From Pseudophaeobacter profundi (GTDB lineage: Bacteria > Pseudomonadota > Alphaproteobacteria > Rhodobacterales > Rhodobacteraceae): 64,000 nt of DNA. Below the pieces are notes generated by a model that was not told where the DNA came from, searched no databases, and saw nothing but the letters and a program-made list of their open reading frames with translations. Position numbers and translations under genes: made by a program. Shown one piece after another: positions 61,052 through 64,000 of this stretch (position 1 is its first letter; each line of letters begins with the position of its first letter). Where the stretch lies: NCBI RefSeq assembly GCF_029697505.1, contig NZ_JARJEF010000001.1, positions 496,001-560,000 on the forward strand. The letters run 5' to 3'.

Positions 61052-61633
61052 CTAATTTGTCTTCCGATTGCGCCCAAAGGGCAATGGCAAAACCGGAATA
61101 CCCTCCTCGATCAAGGCCTTGGCCTCTTCTGGTTTGGCCTCACCATGGATAGCGCGTTCCGGCGTATCGCCCAGATGCATCGCCCTTGCCTCGCTGGCAA
61201 AATCCTTGCCCACATAGTCAGAGTTGGCCTCGACCTGACGGCGCAGCGCACGCAGGGCACGCTGCAGTTCTGCGGCCTGCCCCTCTGCCGGGGCGCTCAG
61301 CGCGCCAGGACCGGCAACGGGGCCGCCCCGGGGGCCATGGCTGACCTCGGGGTCAACCTTTGCTGGGGACATAGCGGCTGTCGCCGCCCTGCTGTCGCCG
61401 CCCTGCTGGCCGGGATCCGACGCCGGGCTGCTCTGCTCTGGTTCACCGATGCCTGAAACGGCCTTGCGCCCGGTGCGCACCCGTGGCGCCATGATGGCCT
61501 TTTCGACCTTGGCACTGCCACAAAAGGAACAGGTCACCAGCCCGGCAGAGGCCAGTTTATCAAAGGCAGAGGCCGACTGGAACCAGCTGTCAAAGCTATG
61601 ACCTTCGGCGCATTTCAGGCTGTAGTTTATCAT
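61052..61633 (-). CDS. DUF1178 family protein
   Basis: A 193-residue protein with the DUF1178 opening MINYSLKCAEGHSFDSWFQS and CSFCGSAKVEKAIMAPRV, where the three N-terminal cysteines and a His could bind zinc, then a low-complexity Ala/Gly/Pro middle (about 60-120) and the conserved C-terminal RALRALRRQVEANSDYVGK and GIPVLPLPF. Function unknown. It lies 33 bp upstream of the SDR gene on the same strand, so the two are likely co-transcribed. Confidence 0.88.
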   Translation of the reverse strand: MINYSLKCAEGHSFDSWFQSASAFDKLASAGLVTCSFCGSAKVEKAIMAPRVRTGRKAVSGIGEPEQSSPASDPGQQGGDSRAATAAMSPAKVDPEVSHGPRGGPVAGPGALSAPAEGQAAELQRALRALRRQVEANSDYVGKDFASEARAMHLGDTPERAIHGEAKPEEAKALIEEGIPVLPLPFGRNRKTN

Positions 61634-61795
61634 TCTCTTACTCGTAGCAGGCTTTGCTGAATAGCGGGGCAGTAAATTCAAAATCAAGACAAAAAATGGC
61701 CCTCCTGCGGGGGAACGACGCCTATGTTAGGCTTTCGCCGTCAGGATAGATCGGCGCTCAAAGGAGGCCGCGTCATGGGGCGCCGGGCCAGCGGA

Positions 61796-62563
61796 TCACG
61801 GGGCCAGCGGCAAGTGACTGATAAATCCCTCCAGCACCTGCGCCTCGGGCAGCCCCGCGTCAATCGCGAGGCGGCGCAGGCCAAAATGCACCAGGGCCAC
61901 CTCGTGATAATAGCCCGAATAGACATAGTTCGCCGTAGCCCCGGCGGCTGCGCCCAAAATGGGCACTGATTGCGCTGCCAGCTTGTGCCCCAGTGCAGTG
62001 GCCAGACGGGGGGCCACCGTGCTGATCAGCTGATTGATCGCCTGGCCAGACAGGCTCAGCCGGAGCGAGAAAAAGGCAGTTTCAGCCCCATCATCCCGAG
62101 CCAATGGCCCGGCAGAAGCAAAGACCCGCAGGCAGTCAAACATCACGCTTTGCGCATCGGGGTCGAACCCTTCGGATGCGGCGGCATCTTGAATCGTGCG
62201 CAATAAAAAGGCAGTCGTCGCCGGCAGCTCTATTAGCGCCCCCGGCAGCCCGGCAGCGCCGCCTGCTGCCCCCATGGCCGTACTGACCAAACGATTGACC
62301 CTGGGCGTTTGCCCCGGCACCACCCGGCGGGACTGACGCGCCGCCTGCATGGCCAGATGCAACGCCTGCTGGGTCGACTGCTCCAACTGGCCGCGCAGCC
62401 CGGCTGGCAACCGTGCCAACACACTCTCGACCTGACCGCCCAGCACATTGAGAAGATTGACCCCAAGGCCACTTGCCGCTTGGTAGCGCTGCGCCAGGGC
62501 CGCAAGCTCGGCCTCGAACTCGGCCCCCGTCAGGCTGCGCCGATCTGTCAGTATCTCACTCAT
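61796..62563 (-). CDS. EcsC family protein
   Basis: A 255-residue protein with the EcsC pattern: VNRLVSTAMGAAGGAAGLPGALIELPATTAFLLRTIQDAA in the centre and VPILGAAAGATANYVYSGYYHEVALVHFGLRRL near the end, Gly/Ala-rich helices that may associate with membranes. B. subtilis EcsC is named for its ABC-exporter operon, but no such genes are here and no role can be given. AGGAG precedes the ATG at 62563. Confidence 0.85.
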   Translation of the reverse strand: MSEILTDRRSLTGAEFEAELAALAQRYQAASGLGVNLLNVLGGQVESVLARLPAGLRGQLEQSTQQALHLAMQAARQSRRVVPGQTPRVNRLVSTAMGAAGGAAGLPGALIELPATTAFLLRTIQDAAASEGFDPDAQSVMFDCLRVFASAGPLARDDGAETAFFSLRLSLSGQAINQLISTVAPRLATALGHKLAAQSVPILGAAAGATANYVYSGYYHEVALVHFGLRRLAIDAGLPEAQVLEGFISHLPLAP

Positions 62564-62609
62564 CCTGCCGCACTCCTTTAGGAAAAGATTGGCCCGCAGG
62601 GCACGGGTT

Positions 62610-63203
62610 TCAAGGTCTGGACAGGGGGGCGCCAGCAGCTTCCCAGCGAACCACCCGCCCGGAAACCCCCTGCCAGGCCCCCGGAGCCGTCGCCAAGCCC
62701 AGCACCCGATCCGGGTTTGTCGGCGGCGGCATCTCGACCCCCGCAAGGCGGCGAAACCCAAAGCGCTGGTAGTAGGGCGCGTCACCGACCAGCATCACCC
62801 GCTGCCAGCCATGCTCTGCCGCCTTGGCCAGACTGTCACGAATGAGAGAGCCGCCAAGCCCCTCTCCCTGGTGGGTGGGATGGACGGCAACCGGCCCGAG
62901 CAACAGCGCGGTGACACGGGTATTCGGCACCTCTTCGGCATTGGTGAGCTTCCGGGCGACGGCCTGGGAATCGCAATCCCGGGGCACCGGATCGCAGCGT
63001 TCAATATGGACAGGCCAGAATCGGATCGCGCCCGCCAAAATGCCCAGTTCATCACGGGCTACCTGGCTCAACCCCGGCACCGGTGGCACATCATCGCGCA
63101 GGCGATACGACGACAGCGCCTCGCGCCCCGGCGCAAAGCACAGGTCATATAGCGCCTCAACCTCCCAACGATCATCGGGTTGCTCTGCCAACAATTCGAT
63201 CAC
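62610..63203 (-). CDS. GNAT family N-acetyltransferase
   Basis: About 197 residues. LLLGPVAVHPTHQGEGLGGSLIRDSLAKA holds the acetyl-CoA pyrophosphate-binding QGxGxG/A signature, and VMLVGDAPYYQRFGF is the usual motif B. This resembles the YhbS-like subgroup. A GTG at 63203 follows GGAGG at nine bases and is preferred over the ATG at 63233. The acceptor is unknown. Confidence 0.87.
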   Translation of the reverse strand: MIELLAEQPDDRWEVEALYDLCFAPGREALSSYRLRDDVPPVPGLSQVARDELGILAGAIRFWPVHIERCDPVPRDCDSQAVARKLTNAEEVPNTRVTALLLGPVAVHPTHQGEGLGGSLIRDSLAKAAEHGWQRVMLVGDAPYYQRFGFRRLAGVEMPPPTNPDRVLGLATAPGAWQGVSGRVVRWEAAGAPLSRP

Positions 63204-63297
63204 GCTACTCGACCTCCGCGCGCTTGCCCGCATCTCTCGGGGCTGGAAATCGCCCTAGCACGGGCGTAAGTCTGGGGCAAACAATTGGAGACGCGAC

Positions 63298-63903
63298 ATG
63301 TTCTATCGCCCCGAAGACGGCCACGGGCTGCCCCACAACCCCTTTAACGCGTTGATCACGCCGCGTCCGATCGGCTGGATCTCTTCACGCGCCGCTGATG
63401 GGCACGACAATCTGGCACCCTACTCCTTTTTCAATGGCGTTGCCTATACGCCGCCGCAGGTGATGTTTGCCTCGACCGGCAGCAAGGACGACCAGCCCGG
63501 CACCAAGGACAGCCTGGCAAATATCGAGGAAACCGGCGTCTTTTGCGTCAATATTGTCGGCTACGAGATGCGCGACGCAATGAATGCCACCTCGCAGGCG
63601 CTGGCCAAAGAAGTGGATGAATTCGACCATGCCGGCCTCACGGCTGTAGACTGCGACACGATTGACTGCGCCAGAATCGACGGGGCCCCAGCGGCGCTGG
63701 AATGCAAGCTCACCCAGATCGTCACCCTGCCGGGCGCGGCCAACCGGGTCGCCTTTGGCGAGGTCACCGGCATTCATCTGCGCGACGACTGCCTGCGCGA
63801 TGGCATCTTTGATGTGACCACATTCCAACCGCTGGCCCGGATGGGCTATCGTGATTACAGCGTAATCCGCGAGGTCTTCTCGCTGGCACGCCCTGATGAC
63901 TAA
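63298..63903 (+). CDS. Flavin reductase family protein
   Basis: A 201-residue FMN-binding split-barrel protein: NPFNALITPRPIGWISSRAADG and NLAPYSFFNGVAYTPPQVMFAS contain the FMN-contact residues, and KDSLANIEETGVFCVNIVGYE is also typical. It would supply reduced flavin or act as a small oxidoreductase. It is followed ten bases later by another gene on the same strand, so the two form an operon. Confidence 0.88.
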   Translation: MFYRPEDGHGLPHNPFNALITPRPIGWISSRAADGHDNLAPYSFFNGVAYTPPQVMFASTGSKDDQPGTKDSLANIEETGVFCVNIVGYEMRDAMNATSQALAKEVDEFDHAGLTAVDCDTIDCARIDGAPAALECKLTQIVTLPGAANRVAFGEVTGIHLRDDCLRDGIFDVTTFQPLARMGYRDYSVIREVFSLARPDD

Positions 63904-63912
63904 GGATTTCTG

Positions 63913-64000
63913 ATGCCCCTGCCCAACCCGGCCCTGCGCAACCCGATCGTCTTGCCAGATGGCCAGCCCCATGCCGGAACAGTCATGCTGTCGCGTGTGA
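63913..64000 (+). CDS. Start of a further gene, possibly a hexapeptide acyltransferase
   Basis: AAGGATTTCTG precedes an ATG and 29 codons to the window edge (MPLPNPALRNPIVLPDGQPH then AGTVMLSRV). The opening is reminiscent of left-handed beta-helix (Vat/CatB-like) acetyltransferases, but the diagnostic hexapeptide repeats lie beyond the edge, so only the existence of the gene is firm. Confidence 0.45.
   Translation, partial: MPLPNPALRNPIVLPDGQPHAGTVMLSRV

Overview
The window looks like chromosomal DNA of a marine Rhodobacterales (Roseobacter-group) alphaproteobacterium. The support is indirect: moderately high GC, dense gene packing with many ATGA/TAATG overlaps, two TRAP transporters, a LuxI-type synthase, a perfect FNR-type box in front of the aa3 oxidase subunit I gene, and gene neighbourhoods that recall this group (glyQ-small membrane protein-glyS-ppdK, paired Lrp regulators divergent from ilvC, folB-folP). 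No IS element, prophage, integrase, plasmid origin or CRISPR array was seen.

Region 1 (1-15.2 kb) is accessory metabolism. An Asp/Glu-racemase-like gene diverges from a DadA-like FAD oxidoreductase and a TRAP transporter (dctP, dctQM). A second TRAP operon on the minus strand ends in a VanX/DdpX-type D-Ala-D-Ala dipeptidase and diverges from an RpiR/MurR-type regulator. Between them are a secreted phage-type muramidase, a LuxI synthase and a hybrid histidine kinase. Together these could scavenge D-amino acids or cell-wall fragments; that is inference. Region 2 (15.4-19.3 kb) is a compact glucosylglycerate module: a GH13 phosphorylase facing a synthase/phosphatase pair.

Region 3 (19.5-29.1 kb) looks like an undescribed synthase-dependent exopolysaccharide locus: UDP-glucuronate decarboxylase, GalE, a processive GT2 membrane synthase, a GH26-like hydrolase and a small secreted protein on the minus strand, with a GH128-like hydrolase and a Sel1-repeat protein on the plus strand. 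It abuts the 3' end of a tRNA-Leu(GAG) gene across an AT-rich 0.66 kb gap. Region 4 (29.3-46.4 kb) is mostly core: lipB, HIT, ctaD, yqeY, carA, a second large GT2 enzyme, a GntR regulator, a pyrimidine nucleotidase, a ubiquinone-type hydroxylase, a class V aminotransferase, two Lrp regulators and ilvC.

Region 5 (46.5-64 kb) holds two tandem EamA exporters, folB-folP, a cell-wall hydrolase, a divergent PPDK-like gene, glyS/glyQ, a secreted protein whose trypsin-like domain has lost all three catalytic residues, an SDR, DUF1178, EcsC, GNAT and flavin-reductase genes, and the start of one more gene. Start codons were chosen by Shine-Dalgarno spacing and N-terminal features, so many differ from the longest open frame. 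Functional calls rest on motif recognition by eye; no database search was run.
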